From NCBI GenBank assembly GCA_964346815.1, contig CAYFWF010000031.1, positions 26,954 to 90,953 on the forward strand: a stretch of 64,000 bases of DNA, in the 5' to 3' direction. Positions within the stretch are counted from its first letter, which is position 1. Every line of letters begins with the position of its first letter. This document shows positions 9,601-18,582 of this stretch, one piece after another. The stretch comes from CAYFWF01 sp964346815. Its GTDB lineage: Bacteria; Acidobacteriota; Aminicenantia; Aminicenantales; Aminicenantaceae. The position numbers and the translations under genes are program-made. The notes beneath the pieces are model-generated. The model had not been told where the DNA came from, did no database searches, and saw only the letters and a list, made by a program, of their open reading frames with translations.

Positions 9601-10176
9601 TACAAGATTCATAAAAAACGCTATGATTTTCTGATCAAAGAACGAACGGATCTGTGGGAATCTATATCTTCCACCAAAGAAGCGATTAAAAAAATCGATC
9701 AGGAAAGCAAAAATCAGTTTCTCAGAGCCTTGAAAGAGGTGAACAAAAATTTTCAGCAGGTTTTCGCCCTTCTCTTCGAAGGTGGTCACGCAGAGGTGAA
9801 ATTGACAGATCCCGGGCAACTGTTGGACAGTGGGGTGGACATCGTTGCCCAGCCTCCAGGAAAAAAGGTGCAGAGCCTGAATCTTCTCTCAGGTGGAGAA
9901 CGAGCCCTGACCAGCCTGGCCTTCTTCTTTGCCCTCTTTCAATACAAACCCACACCATTCTGTGTGCTGGATGAAGTGGATGCAGCTTTGGATGAGGTAA
10001 ACCTGGGGAGGTTTCTCAACCTGATGAAAAAAGTGAAGTACCAAACTCAGTTCATCCTGGTAACTCACAACTTCAAGACCATGGAAGTGGCTGACTATAT
10101 TTACGGCACCACTATGCCCGAACCCAACATCACCCATCTGTATTCCATGAAATTAGATAAAAAGGAACCCCTTTAA
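6697..10176 (+). CDS. smc: Chromosome segregation protein SMC
   Basis: The 1159-residue protein is a full-length SMC ATPase that organises and segregates chromosomes with ScpA/ScpB. The N-terminal head has Walker A GPNGTGKSNIVDAL (residues 32-45). Long coiled coils run to about 500 and from 680 to 960, separated by a hinge (about 500-670, TLGILADLIES...). The C-terminal head has the ABC signature LSGGERALTSLAFF and Walker B FCVLDEVDAALDE. The start has no clear ribosome binding site, but the family begins exactly at MIIKKLELQGFKSF. The stop is 1 bp before the next gene, so the two are probably co-transcribed. scpA/scpB are not in the window. Confidence 0.97.
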   Translation: MIIKKLELQGFKSFPERTKIVFHPGITVIVGPNGTGKSNIVDALLWVLGGKRMRSLRGERSTDIIFNGSQKSAPMSMADVILSLADETEDLKINHRYYRSGESEYRMNGKVVRLKDIQESLWKKSIGEKEYFVIEQGAIGLFLSSKPLEKRLLLEEAAGTAYYKDKKKQAQNKLENSEGNLTRLEDIIAEVSKAKNSLKRQANAAIRYRKLREDIRRLTSFHYRKRIQAMENRQADTVSHYTQALDRENQAFLQLKNEEQNLTAKRKDVWMLEKSLKQEQEKIYGLKTQIARSESEMDKEKRRIDFFKEKKRNSEQSREELGEELMALEKEEREIEKLLQTLQVKLRKNKKDLQEADKAIRSIQEQLDALQKKIENLRDEQLQSLAEQTEIKNERAKIEKEIELLMRQEEKLESRLREESDLEQQRLKTFNQISQEIAHTRKLSEKRMRELDAAQAELDECQNSSDRIRTHIAKLETEREKIRHQVHGLEKLEETEMAQTLPGETEGTLGILADLIESDEAHSPLIDVLWKEETKASLVEARKFLDRLSDKGIKGNFLLLHPEGKNDDIPEVHEDPRVIGHLKSYLQLDRSIERRLSHLRDAVIVQDLRTAVELWIDHPPVNYVTVAGDVLFSSGLMKAGDQKEGLLTLRKEKEKLAKKIEHYDSEITPLDRQLEEKRHLIEDLQKRRQSLSAQIEDLKRQIEDYETTHLIEKTETEKISADIAVLKKELEILGAERKNLEKNLQNLSSRTKKFEEKEDQRTQAVRVEEDALNALRKKEELQRSQYFEIKSNTDLLNEKLIHLEDRLRSVHNRKKSIQNKMESLDTEIQNSEQENEKIKENVQKLSRQLTRLQTELAEKEKRIALEDTRLKGLQDLQKEMESKLDKFKAQAEARKEERIKWEIKKAEGDRDLANLEESCWQELKKTLQEVKDDIPIENLPKKDLGSSLDDARDQLQKFKAVNLMAEEEYKIHKKRYDFLIKERTDLWESISSTKEAIKKIDQESKNQFLRALKEVNKNFQQVFALLFEGGHAEVKLTDPGQLLDSGVDIVAQPPGKKVQSLNLLSGGERALTSLAFFFALFQYKPTPFCVLDEVDAALDEVNLGRFLNLMKKVKYQTQFILVTHNFKTMEVADYIYGTTMPEPNITHLYSMKLDKKEPL

Positions 10177-10177
10177 G

Positions 10178-11677
10178 ATGAAAGTCCAGTTTTTCGTCCC
10201 TCCTGGCGGCTATCTTGCCGAACGCTGGACCAAAGGTTCGACCATGCCTCCTCTGGGACTGCTCTACATCGGAGCCGTGCTGGATAGGGAGGGAATCGAT
10301 GTCCGGATCGTTCCCGCCGACATGAAAAAATTGAGCTGGAAAGAAATCCGGCAGGAAGTCTTCGACTTCCAACCGGATTTTGTGGGCGTTACATCCACCA
10401 CCGAGAATAGATTCCAGAGCTTTAAGCTGATAAGGATGGTGAAAAAGGCCTATCCTCAAGCCTTGACCATTCTGGGTGGACCCCACGCCTCCATGGCTGC
10501 CGAAGACTGTGTCTCGCATATCCCGGAAATCGACTTCGTGGTCCGGGGAGAAGGAGAGAACACAATGATCGAACTGTGTAAATGGCTGGAGGGAGGCAAA
10601 AAACACGGCGCTCTGGATTCTCTTGCGGGCATAACTTTCAGAAAAGAAGGACAGATCCACTCGACTCCACCCAGGGCCCCCATACTCAACCTCGACGATC
10701 TTCCATTCCCTGCATTCCGGCTCATTCCATTCGAGGATTACAGCTTCCGGTTTCCGGTTCCGGGTAAGGGCGATCTGTCAGCTGTGAACATGATGACCAG
10801 TCGAGGGTGTCCATTCGACTGCAACTTCTGCGCCACCCCTATCAACTGGGGCCGTCATGTCCGCATGAGAAGTCCTGAGAATGTCATCGCTGAAATAGAA
10901 CAATTGGTCGAAAGGTATCAATCCCGGGTTATCTTCTTTTTCGATGACACTTTCAATGCCAATCCAAAGAGGGTAGAGCAGATCTGTGATTTGCTTTTGG
11001 AGCGGAAACTCGATGTTTACTGGAAATGCGATGTGCGTATGGACTTGATCAGCAAACCTCTCCTGGCCAAAATGAAAGAAGCGGGTCTTTTTCATCTTTC
11101 ATTTGGACTAGAGTCCGGGTCAGAACGAATCCGCAATCAAATCATCAACAAAAAAGTGGATGTGAAAGACCTCCACAATCTGATCCGCTGGTGTCAAGAG
11201 CTCGATATCGTTCCCAACGTGTTTTTTATCTTCAGCCATCCTACCGAAACCTGGGAAGAGGCACAAGAAACCATTCATCTTATCGAACAGTATAAAAATT
11301 CCATCGAGGCAAGCATCGCGATCCTGCATATTTATCCTGGAACTCCGCTGGAAAAAACAGCCAGGGAGAAGGGGGTTCTGCCTGAGGATTTTTCTTGGGC
11401 CAAAAAATACCGAAAGGCGATCATCACCCTCCCTACAGCTCAGGGGGATGTCCCGCTCTTCAAGGATAAACTCACTTGGGCTCAGATCAGCGAACTTCTC
11501 TTCCGCTGGTCCTTCAGCGGCGGCACTTTTTCAGTCTATCGGAAAATCCCGCGAGTCATCTCGAATATTCGGTCCGGAGGGGACTTCATTCGATACACAG
11601 TGATGGCCTGGATCTATTTGAAACTCAAGCTGAAAAGGCTTCTCAGCGCAAAGTGGAATCTCGTCATTAAAAAATAA
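10178..11677 (+). CDS. B12-binding-domain radical SAM protein
   Basis: The 499-residue protein starts with a cobalamin-binding-like Rossmann domain (PPLGLLYIGAVL near residue 25, ILGGPHAS near 95). A radical SAM core follows with the cluster motif RGCPFDCNFC near residue 210 (CxxxCxxC) and the SAM-binding GLESGSERI near 310. Members modify lipids, tRNA, antibiotics or hopanoids by methylation or rearrangement; the substrate cannot be told from the sequence. It begins 1 bp after the smc stop, so it is transcribed with smc, though a shared function is not implied. Confidence 0.9.
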   Translation: MKVQFFVPPGGYLAERWTKGSTMPPLGLLYIGAVLDREGIDVRIVPADMKKLSWKEIRQEVFDFQPDFVGVTSTTENRFQSFKLIRMVKKAYPQALTILGGPHASMAAEDCVSHIPEIDFVVRGEGENTMIELCKWLEGGKKHGALDSLAGITFRKEGQIHSTPPRAPILNLDDLPFPAFRLIPFEDYSFRFPVPGKGDLSAVNMMTSRGCPFDCNFCATPINWGRHVRMRSPENVIAEIEQLVERYQSRVIFFFDDTFNANPKRVEQICDLLLERKLDVYWKCDVRMDLISKPLLAKMKEAGLFHLSFGLESGSERIRNQIINKKVDVKDLHNLIRWCQELDIVPNVFFIFSHPTETWEEAQETIHLIEQYKNSIEASIAILHIYPGTPLEKTAREKGVLPEDFSWAKKYRKAIITLPTAQGDVPLFKDKLTWAQISELLFRWSFSGGTFSVYRKIPRVISNIRSGGDFIRYTVMAWIYLKLKLKRLLSAKWNLVIKK

Positions 11678-11698
11678 CGGGTAGAAAGGAGTGACGCT

Positions 11699-13117
11699 TT
11701 GACCTATCTGATCACCATCCTGGCTTATCTTGTCTTTCTCTTCTTTTTCGGGCTCCGTATATCCCGGCGACTCAAACGTGAAGAGGATTTTCTGGTAGCA
11801 GGACGTTCTCTCACCGCGCCGATACTGGTGGGGACACTGCTGGCAAGCTGGATCGGCTCAGGCGATATATTCAGTGTCTCTGATCTCAGCTACAACCACG
11901 GATATTCCTCACTCATCGGAAGCAGCGGAGGATGGCTGGGCATCATTATCGTATTTTTCATTGCGGGAAGGGTCCGGCGCTTCGGCCAGTTCACAGTCCC
12001 TGACATCCTGGAGGCCAGATACAACAAATGGGCCAGAATTCTGGCCACCATCACCACCATCATCGCCTATGTCACCATAGTCAGCTATCAATTCAGGGGC
12101 GGAGGCTGGGTTCTGAACATCATCACCGAAGGGAAGATCACGGAAAAGCAGGGCATCATTTTGGTGGCGATATTCGTGATCACCTACACCCTGCTCGCAG
12201 GGATGCTTTCTGTAGCCTATCTCGACATCTTTAACGGACTGATCATGTTGGGGGGAATCTTCCTCGCTCTTCCCTTCCTCATCCGGCACGTAGGAGGCTT
12301 GGAATACATCGCGGCCAATGTGACTCCAAGGGAACATCCCTTCCTGGGGAACATGACCTGGATTCAGGCTCTGGGATACTTTGTCCCTACCCTTCTCTTA
12401 GCACTGGGGAATGCAAACATGTACCAGAGGTTCTTTTCGGCCAAGGATGAGCGGGAGGCGAAAAAATCTGTTATCGGCTGGGTCTTGGGAGTGATCACCC
12501 TGGGAGTGGTGCTTCAAAGCCTGGCCGTGGTGGGCAGCAGCTATTTTAAAGGGCTGGAATCCCAGGATGCTGGGAAAATCATCCTTTTTGTCGCCCACAA
12601 AGGAGTCCCGGTAGCTGTGGGATGTGCTCTTATGGCAGCCATCATGGCCATCATCATCTCCACTGCCAACAGTTTCCTCCTGGTGCCTGCCACCAACGTG
12701 ATCAGGGATATCTATCAACGGTTTATCAATCCCGATCTCCCGGATAAAAAAATGATTCTCTATTCACGGTTGATCGTGATCGTGTTAGGGCTCATCGCTT
12801 ACTCCCTTATTTCATTTTTTCCCAGAATTCTGGATGCTGCCTACGCAGCCTATACTATCTACGGCGCAGGCATAACACCGGCCCTGATAGCCGTCTTCTT
12901 CTGGAAGAGAGCAACGGTAATGGGAGGTGTTCTCTCCATATTGGGCGGCATGGCAACCACGGTCATCTGGGAGATCATCAACAAGGTCCAAGGCCATCTT
13001 CCTTTGGGTGTCCCTGCCGTGTATCCGGCTCTGGTTCTCTCCCTTTTTCTTCTTGTCTTTGTCAGCCTGTCCAGTCCAAAACCCGCCGAGGAAAAATGGA
13101 GGCCTTTTTTTAAATAG
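11699..13117 (+). CDS. Sodium:solute symporter (SSS) family
   Basis: The 472-residue integral membrane protein has about 12-13 helices, first at residues 1-20. The SSS fold is shown by the early GTLLASWIGSGDIFSVSD region (TM2), RFGQFTVPDILEARY, and later NANMYQRFFSAKDEREAKK followed by the ALMAAIMAIIISTANSFLL segment that carries the Na+-site serines/threonines. The start codon is TTG at 11699, fixed by GAAAGGAG 7 bp upstream. The substrate (amino acid, sugar, carboxylate or vitamin) is not predictable. It lies 21 bp after the radical SAM gene. Confidence 0.92.
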   Translation: MTYLITILAYLVFLFFFGLRISRRLKREEDFLVAGRSLTAPILVGTLLASWIGSGDIFSVSDLSYNHGYSSLIGSSGGWLGIIIVFFIAGRVRRFGQFTVPDILEARYNKWARILATITTIIAYVTIVSYQFRGGGWVLNIITEGKITEKQGIILVAIFVITYTLLAGMLSVAYLDIFNGLIMLGGIFLALPFLIRHVGGLEYIAANVTPREHPFLGNMTWIQALGYFVPTLLLALGNANMYQRFFSAKDEREAKKSVIGWVLGVITLGVVLQSLAVVGSSYFKGLESQDAGKIILFVAHKGVPVAVGCALMAAIMAIIISTANSFLLVPATNVIRDIYQRFINPDLPDKKMILYSRLIVIVLGLIAYSLISFFPRILDAAYAAYTIYGAGITPALIAVFFWKRATVMGGVLSILGGMATTVIWEIINKVQGHLPLGVPAVYPALVLSLFLLVFVSLSSPKPAEEKWRPFFK

Positions 13118-13208
13118 CAAAGTGATTGCCTTGCCCTCATGGCAAATCATGATAAAATGTCGCTAAAAGTAAAATTAAATGGATAAGAGAAGCCAGAAGG
13201 AGGGGATC

Positions 13209-14240
13209 ATGATAACGGGAATCGTCAAAGACTGGAAATACATGGAACACGACATGGGAGCCTTTCATGTGGAATCGCCTCAGAGAATACAGGTCATATA
13301 CGATATGATCGGTGAGAGGATCACATTTCCCTATCTCGAGATCGAGCCTCGATCCGCCACTGAAGAGGAGCTGCAAATAATCCATACACCTGTCTACATC
13401 AGCTCTATCAAATCCACGGCAGGCAAAGACCGGGTCCATCTCGATCCGGATACCTCGACCTCTGCCCGCTCTTATGAGGTGGCTCTTCTCGCTGCCGGGG
13501 GGGTTCTGAAGGCCCTTGACCTCATCATGGATGGAGAAATCCAAAACGGATTCGCTCTGGTCCGGCCTCCCGGGCACCATGCCGAAGCGTCCAGAGCCAT
13601 GGGATTCTGCCTGTTCAACAACATCGCAGTCGGAGCAGCTCATCTTCAAAAAAAACACGGCCTCAAGCGTATCCTGATCGTGGACTGGGATCTCCATCAC
13701 GGTAATGGAACTCAGCACTCCTTTGCCGACAGCTCCGAAGTCCTTTATTTTTCGACTCATCAGTATCCTCATTATCCAGGCACCGGACACTGGAGCGAGG
13801 TAGGGAGCGGCGGGGGAGAGGGATTTACCGTCAACGTCCCTCTTCACTCAGGCAAGACTGACAGTGACTATTTATTCGCCTTCGATAACATTCTTCATCC
13901 GATAGCCAGCGGCTACAAACCGGAATTTGTCCTTGTTTCAGCAGGATTCGACATCTACGAAGGTGATCCGTTAGGGGGAATGGGGATCACCGGAGAGGGA
14001 TTCGCAGCTTTGACCTCGAAGCTCATGGAAATAGCCGGTGAGAATGCTCAAAACCGGATTCTCTTTTCCCTGGAGGGAGGATACAATCTTCAAGGGCTCC
14101 AGGAGGGGGTGGAGCAAGTTCTCAATCAACTCTCCGGTGAGGCATCAGCACCTTCGGTCGTACCCAAAGCATCCTCTTCCACGGAGAGAGAACTGGCGCC
14201 GGTGATCGAGAACCAGAAGAAATACTGGAGCTCTCTGTAA
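13209..14240 (+). CDS. Histone deacetylase superfamily hydrolase (AcuC/acetylpolyamine-like)
   Basis: The 343-residue zinc hydrolase shows class I/II HDAC motifs in order: RPPGHHAEASRAMGFCLFNN, DWDLHHGNGTQ (Asp and His metal ligand region), SAGFDIYEGDPLGG (second Asp ligand) and LEGGYN. Bacterial members deacetylate acetylpolyamines or acetyl-lysine, or act with acetoin use. I chose the ATG at 13209 because GGAGGGG lies 4 bp before it; an upstream ATG at 13179 adds 10 residues but lacks a ribosome binding site. It is probably transcribed alone or with the symporter. Confidence 0.93.
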   Translation: MITGIVKDWKYMEHDMGAFHVESPQRIQVIYDMIGERITFPYLEIEPRSATEEELQIIHTPVYISSIKSTAGKDRVHLDPDTSTSARSYEVALLAAGGVLKALDLIMDGEIQNGFALVRPPGHHAEASRAMGFCLFNNIAVGAAHLQKKHGLKRILIVDWDLHHGNGTQHSFADSSEVLYFSTHQYPHYPGTGHWSEVGSGGGEGFTVNVPLHSGKTDSDYLFAFDNILHPIASGYKPEFVLVSAGFDIYEGDPLGGMGITGEGFAALTSKLMEIAGENAQNRILFSLEGGYNLQGLQEGVEQVLNQLSGEASAPSVVPKASSSTERELAPVIENQKKYWSSL

Positions 14241-14313
14241 CGATATTATTTCAATCGTCACCTTTTAAGGACAAATCATCTATCCAAAAAGACTTCTCCT
14301 ATCAGGATATGTT

Positions 14314-14329
14314 TGGCATAACTATTGCA
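14314..14329 (+). promoter_or_regulatory. Perfect sigma-54 promoter
   Basis: The site reads TGGCATAACTATTGCA and matches TGGCAYRNNNNTTGCW at every constrained position. GG (14315-14316) and GC (14327-14328) are 10 bp apart. The expected start point near 14341 gives a leader of about 26 nt with the AGGAGAAGGAAG ribosome binding site in front of the ATG at 14367. Confidence 0.8.
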
Positions 14330-14366
14330 TAGGATTCTTATGGAAAATAAATGCAGGAGAAGGAAG

Positions 14367-15986
14367 ATGAAAAAATTATCTGGTATGGCCCTTATGGTCT
14401 TTTCCTTTTTCTCCATCGTAAACGCTGAAGAATCCGTAAGATACACAAACGAAACTTTTGCCCGTCTCAGTTATATAAACGGAGATGTTTATATCCAGCG
14501 AGCCTCAGAGTTAGACTATGAAGAAGGCATCATCAACATGCCCATTACAGAAGGTGACAGGATGGGCACCACTGAGGGAAGAGCAGAAATCTATTTAAGC
14601 AGAGGAAAATATCTCAGGCTGGATCAGAATACAAAAATCGACTTCATCAATCTTCCCAAAAGAGAAGACGATCTGATCCAGATCCAGGTCTGGACCGGAA
14701 GCATCTATTTCAGCCTCCAATCGCTCAAGAGAGAAAAGTGCATCGAAATTCACACTCCCGATGTCTCCCTCTATATCCTCGAAGACGGCCTCTACAGAAT
14801 CGATATAAAAGGAGACGAGACGGAGATCTTTGTATTTAGAGGTTTAATCGAAGCCGCGGGAGAAACCGGTTCGGTACTGATAAAAGAAGCCCAGAGGCTG
14901 GAGGTCATGGGAGGGCGCTTCGCCGGACATCCCTCTGGATTCGCTTCGGTGGCCGAAGACAGCTTTGACCGATGGAGCCATATGAGAGACCAGGAAATCC
15001 GAAAACACATGGCCCGGAGATACCTTGCGGCTGAATTGGAAGATTTCGAGTACGAACTGGCCGCATATGGCGAGTGGATTCATGTCCAGCCTTTTGGATA
15101 TGTTTGGGTTCCAGGCGGAATAGATCCATATTGGCGTCCTTATTGGCACGGCCGGTGGCTGTGGCTTCCCCTATCCGGTTGGACCTGGCTTCCCTACGAA
15201 CCCTGGGGTTGGGTGACTTTTCATTATGGCAGATGGCACTGGAGCACTTCAGTAGGCTGGTACTGGATACCCACCACAGTCTGGGGTCCTGCCTGGGTCC
15301 ACTGGCACTGGGGATATGACTATGTCGGCTGGGCTCCTCTCAGCTATTGGGGATATCCTGGTGTGGTGATCGACAACACCTACTATGGCCAGCACACAGG
15401 AGAATATTATCCCTACAGGTCCCGTGCCCTCACTGTTATACACAAGAATCAGCTCAGAGCCAGAACGGTTTCCAAGGTCGCGCTCAGCCAGGAAAGGGTG
15501 AAAGACATAGGCCAGATACGCATGGTCAAAACCCAACCGGCGTCACAGCCTGCCAGTGGCAAAATTTCAGTGGAAAGCCTTACCGGCGGCCGCACCAAGG
15601 TTCTCAAAGCGAAGGGGACCTCCGAGGATAGAAACGTTTCTGGATCCGGTGTTTCGAGAAAAATCCGAATCGGCAGTCCAGAGAAGACCAGAGTCATAGA
15701 GAAAAGAAACATCCCTACAAGAACAGGATATCCCTCAACATCTGCCACGGCCATTCGTAAAAAAGCGGAAAAAGTGAAAAAATCGAAGTCTAGCCTGAGA
15801 AGCCTGTTCGATTATATCTCCGGGAGCAAAAGCAGAATAACCAGAAGCCAATCTTCGGGCAGCTCCTCATCCAAAGGCGTGAAATCGAGCACCCGATCGA
15901 AGTCTTCTTCGGCCAGGAAATCTTCTTCATCGCGGTCTTCTTCCCGGTCACGATCCAGTTCAGGAAAAGTCAAAAAGAAGAAATAA
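14367..15986 (+). CDS. Secreted FecR-domain protein with W/Y-rich (DUF6600-like) repeats and basic Ser-rich tail
   Basis: The 539-residue protein starts at 14367, where a strong AGGAGAAGG site and a proper signal peptide (MKKLSGMALMVFSFFSIVNA) agree. A FecR-like domain (about 30-175) contains LSRGKYLRLDQNTKIDF. Residues about 225-340 hold tryptophan/tyrosine-rich repeats such as VWVPGG, WRPYWHGRW, PYEPWGWVTFHYGRWHW, as in DUF6600 proteins of Deltaproteobacteria and Acidobacteria. The last 60 or so residues are nearly all Ser, Arg and Lys. The function of the family is unknown; a cell-envelope role is likely. Transcription from a perfect sigma-54 site upstream implies activator-dependent expression. 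It ends 2 bp from the convergent PBP gene. Confidence 0.85.
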   Translation: MKKLSGMALMVFSFFSIVNAEESVRYTNETFARLSYINGDVYIQRASELDYEEGIINMPITEGDRMGTTEGRAEIYLSRGKYLRLDQNTKIDFINLPKREDDLIQIQVWTGSIYFSLQSLKREKCIEIHTPDVSLYILEDGLYRIDIKGDETEIFVFRGLIEAAGETGSVLIKEAQRLEVMGGRFAGHPSGFASVAEDSFDRWSHMRDQEIRKHMARRYLAAELEDFEYELAAYGEWIHVQPFGYVWVPGGIDPYWRPYWHGRWLWLPLSGWTWLPYEPWGWVTFHYGRWHWSTSVGWYWIPTTVWGPAWVHWHWGYDYVGWAPLSYWGYPGVVIDNTYYGQHTGEYYPYRSRALTVIHKNQLRARTVSKVALSQERVKDIGQIRMVKTQPASQPASGKISVESLTGGRTKVLKAKGTSEDRNVSGSGVSRKIRIGSPEKTRVIEKRNIPTRTGYPSTSATAIRKKAEKVKKSKSSLRSLFDYISGSKSRITRSQSSGSSSSKGVKSSTRSKSSSARKSSSSRSSSRSRSSSGKVKKKK

Positions 15987-15988
15987 AT

Positions 15989-18457
15989 CTACTCTTCTTC
16001 TGTTTTCAGGATTTCGTAATAATCATAGGTCAGCATGTGATCGTCATAAGAGCAGAACCTGTCCGGGACCTTTCCGGGCAGGAAATATTCATTCAGAGGA
16101 AAAAGGCAAATAGGAGTGGCTATCAAGCCTGTCTTCCTGTCGATAGTTTTCTGAACAAGATGAGGGGGGACATCAAATTCTTCCCATTGATACTCCATAC
16201 CTGCTCCCTCGGCCTTCTTTTTCTTATCCGCTATGACTCTGTCGAAGAAATCAACGAAAACCGGGAGTGCAGCCACGGCACCGGACTGTCTTTCACCGAT
16301 GCTTATTCTCTCTGTCTTATGGCCGATCCAGACACCCACAACCAGGGAAGGAGAAAACCCGATAAACCAGGCATCGGCCCAGTCATCGGTGGTTCCCGTT
16401 TTTCCGCACAAGGTATTATCCAGATCACCCGCTCGCCAAGCCGTCCCCCTCTGGACGACGCCCCGGAGCAAATTGGTCATTATAAAAGCCATTTGAGGAG
16501 ATATGACTTCCTGGGATTCGATTTTAGCTTCCTCCAGAATATTGCCGTCCTTGTCCTCGATTCGAGAGATGAAATACGGAGTCATACGGATCCCTTTGTT
16601 GGGGAAGGTGGTAAAAGCCGAGACGAGTTCGATCATCTTCACTTCGAACGCACCCAGGGCAAGGGAGAGATAGGGATATATGGGAGCGGTAATGCCAAAT
16701 TTCTGGCAGTATTCCACTCCTATCTGGGGAGAGATATATTCGAGAAGCTTGGCTGTCACGATATTTCTCGACTCCTCCAGCCCTTGACGTACGGTCACCG
16801 ATCCCTTGTATTTCCCATCATAGTTAGGAGGGGACCAAGGCTCTCCTGACCATTTATCGATAAAATCTGTAGGTTCATCCACGATCCGGTCAGCTGGAGT
16901 AAACCCGTTTTCCAAGGCGGCTGTATAGAGCATGGGTTTTATGACCGAGCCGGCCTGTCTCATGGCCTGGGTAGCGTTGTTCCATTTGCTCCGATGAAAG
17001 GAATACCCGCCAACCATGACCTTGATCTGTCCGGTCTGTGGTTCTATGGCAAGCACAGCCCCTTCCAGCTTGGGGACCTGTTCAAGAGAGGCCTCGAGCT
17101 CTTTTTTTTCCACATCGATCTTTTCGATCTCGATGTAAACGATATCCCCTCTCTTAATCAAATTCTTCAGGTTGCTCGTTTTTGTCCAGGCGATATTTCT
17201 GTTGGTTAATGTTCCGGTATAATCCTTCACTTTGACTCTGGCCCTGTTCCGCTCCACTTCGAGCACCACGGCCTCCAGGATATCCGCTTGTTCCAGATCT
17301 GTTTTGAGCCAGCTCGAGAGATATTCCTCACTGGTATCTTTATCCTCGACTCGGATAAACAGACGCTCTTCGATGCCTTCGAGGTCTTCGATCCCTTTCT
17401 CAAGAAGGTTCGGCTTGTCTTTTCGCCATCCCTGTTTTTTATCCAGAACATGGAGCTGTTTCTTCAGGGCCTCCTCTGCATATTCCTGAAGTGTGGGATC
17501 GAGGGTCGAATAGACTTTCAGTCCCTGAGTATAGAGGGCATCGGCGCCGTAGTTTTCCTCCAGATGTTTCCGAATTTCTTCCTTGAAATAGGCTGCAAAG
17601 TCCGAATTGCGCCGGTGCAGAGGGAGAACATTCATCGGTTCCTGTTTTGCGGCCTCGCAGTCCTCCTCGGATATAAACCCTTCTTCCTTCATGCGGTTGA
17701 GCACATGGTTGCGCCGGCGAAGAGTGCCATCGGGATTTTCATAGGGTGAATAGACGCCTGGACCACGAAAAATGCCTGCAATCAAGGCTGCTTCACTCAA
17801 ACTCAATTCCGACACGCTTTTGTCGAAATAGAGCTGTGCAGCGGTCTCCACTCCATATGCGCCGTGGCCTAAATAGAATTGGTTGCAGTAGAGTGTGAAT
17901 ATTTCCTCTTTGGAATATTTTCTCTCGAGCTGGAGGGCAAGGATGGCCTCCTTGAGTTTGCGGCGCAACGTCTGTCTGCGGTGCAGCATGAGCCTTGTGA
18001 TGAGCTGCTGACTTATGGTGCTTCCGCCGTGCAGTTTTCTGGGTGTGAAGATGAGCTTGATGTCCTCCTTGATGGCCCGCAAGACTCCACGAAAATCGAT
18101 GCCCTTATGCTCATAAAATCTGGGGTCTTCGGTAGCGATGATAGCGTTTTTCATGCTTTCGGGAATCTGATCGTAGGGAACCTCCACTCTTTTTTCTAAG
18201 GCATACTCCCCTACAACTTCCTGCTCATCAGAATAAATATAGGTGACTCTGCTGGGCTCCCACTCTTCCAATCGAGAGATGTCCGGAAGATTCTGGAGTA
18301 TGGCCTTATAGAATCCAAGGACGACTCCGCTGATGATAAAAGAGAAGAAGAGAAAAATGATAAGAGCTGTTTTAAGAAATTTCCTTTTATCGATACGCTT
18401 GAACTTTTTGAGATTGAGTTTCTGGATCTTTACTACAAGTTTGTTTTTTATGGGCAT
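15989..18457 (-). CDS. Penicillin-binding protein 1A, class A (transglycosylase/transpeptidase)
   Basis: The 822-residue bifunctional peptidoglycan synthase is anchored by one N-terminal helix (about 28-52). The GT51 domain shows ATEDPRFYEHKGIDFRGVLRA, GGSTISQQLITRL and EAILALQLERKYSKEEI. An OB-like insert (about 380-450) precedes the transpeptidase domain, whose active-site motifs are SVIKP (SxxK), SRN and KTGTTDDW. Both domains look intact. The ATG at 18457 directly follows a TTG; no clear ribosome binding site is seen at either. It is convergent with the FecR gene. Confidence 0.95.
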   Translation of the reverse strand: MPIKNKLVVKIQKLNLKKFKRIDKRKFLKTALIIFLFFSFIISGVVLGFYKAILQNLPDISRLEEWEPSRVTYIYSDEQEVVGEYALEKRVEVPYDQIPESMKNAIIATEDPRFYEHKGIDFRGVLRAIKEDIKLIFTPRKLHGGSTISQQLITRLMLHRRQTLRRKLKEAILALQLERKYSKEEIFTLYCNQFYLGHGAYGVETAAQLYFDKSVSELSLSEAALIAGIFRGPGVYSPYENPDGTLRRRNHVLNRMKEEGFISEEDCEAAKQEPMNVLPLHRRNSDFAAYFKEEIRKHLEENYGADALYTQGLKVYSTLDPTLQEYAEEALKKQLHVLDKKQGWRKDKPNLLEKGIEDLEGIEERLFIRVEDKDTSEEYLSSWLKTDLEQADILEAVVLEVERNRARVKVKDYTGTLTNRNIAWTKTSNLKNLIKRGDIVYIEIEKIDVEKKELEASLEQVPKLEGAVLAIEPQTGQIKVMVGGYSFHRSKWNNATQAMRQAGSVIKPMLYTAALENGFTPADRIVDEPTDFIDKWSGEPWSPPNYDGKYKGSVTVRQGLEESRNIVTAKLLEYISPQIGVEYCQKFGITAPIYPYLSLALGAFEVKMIELVSAFTTFPNKGIRMTPYFISRIEDKDGNILEEAKIESQEVISPQMAFIMTNLLRGVVQRGTAWRAGDLDNTLCGKTGTTDDWADAWFIGFSPSLVVGVWIGHKTERISIGERQSGAVAALPVFVDFFDRVIADKKKKAEGAGMEYQWEEFDVPPHLVQKTIDRKTGLIATPICLFPLNEYFLPGKVPDRFCSYDDHMLTYDYYEILKTEEE

Positions 18458-18582
18458 CAAAAAAAATATAGCAGATTTTCCAATTAAAAAGAAGGGGTTT
18501 GAGCCTCTCTATATCATCCATGACAGCTTCAACTGCCGTCAGGCTATTGTATCGCAATAATGGGGATACTCCGGGAAAAGGC

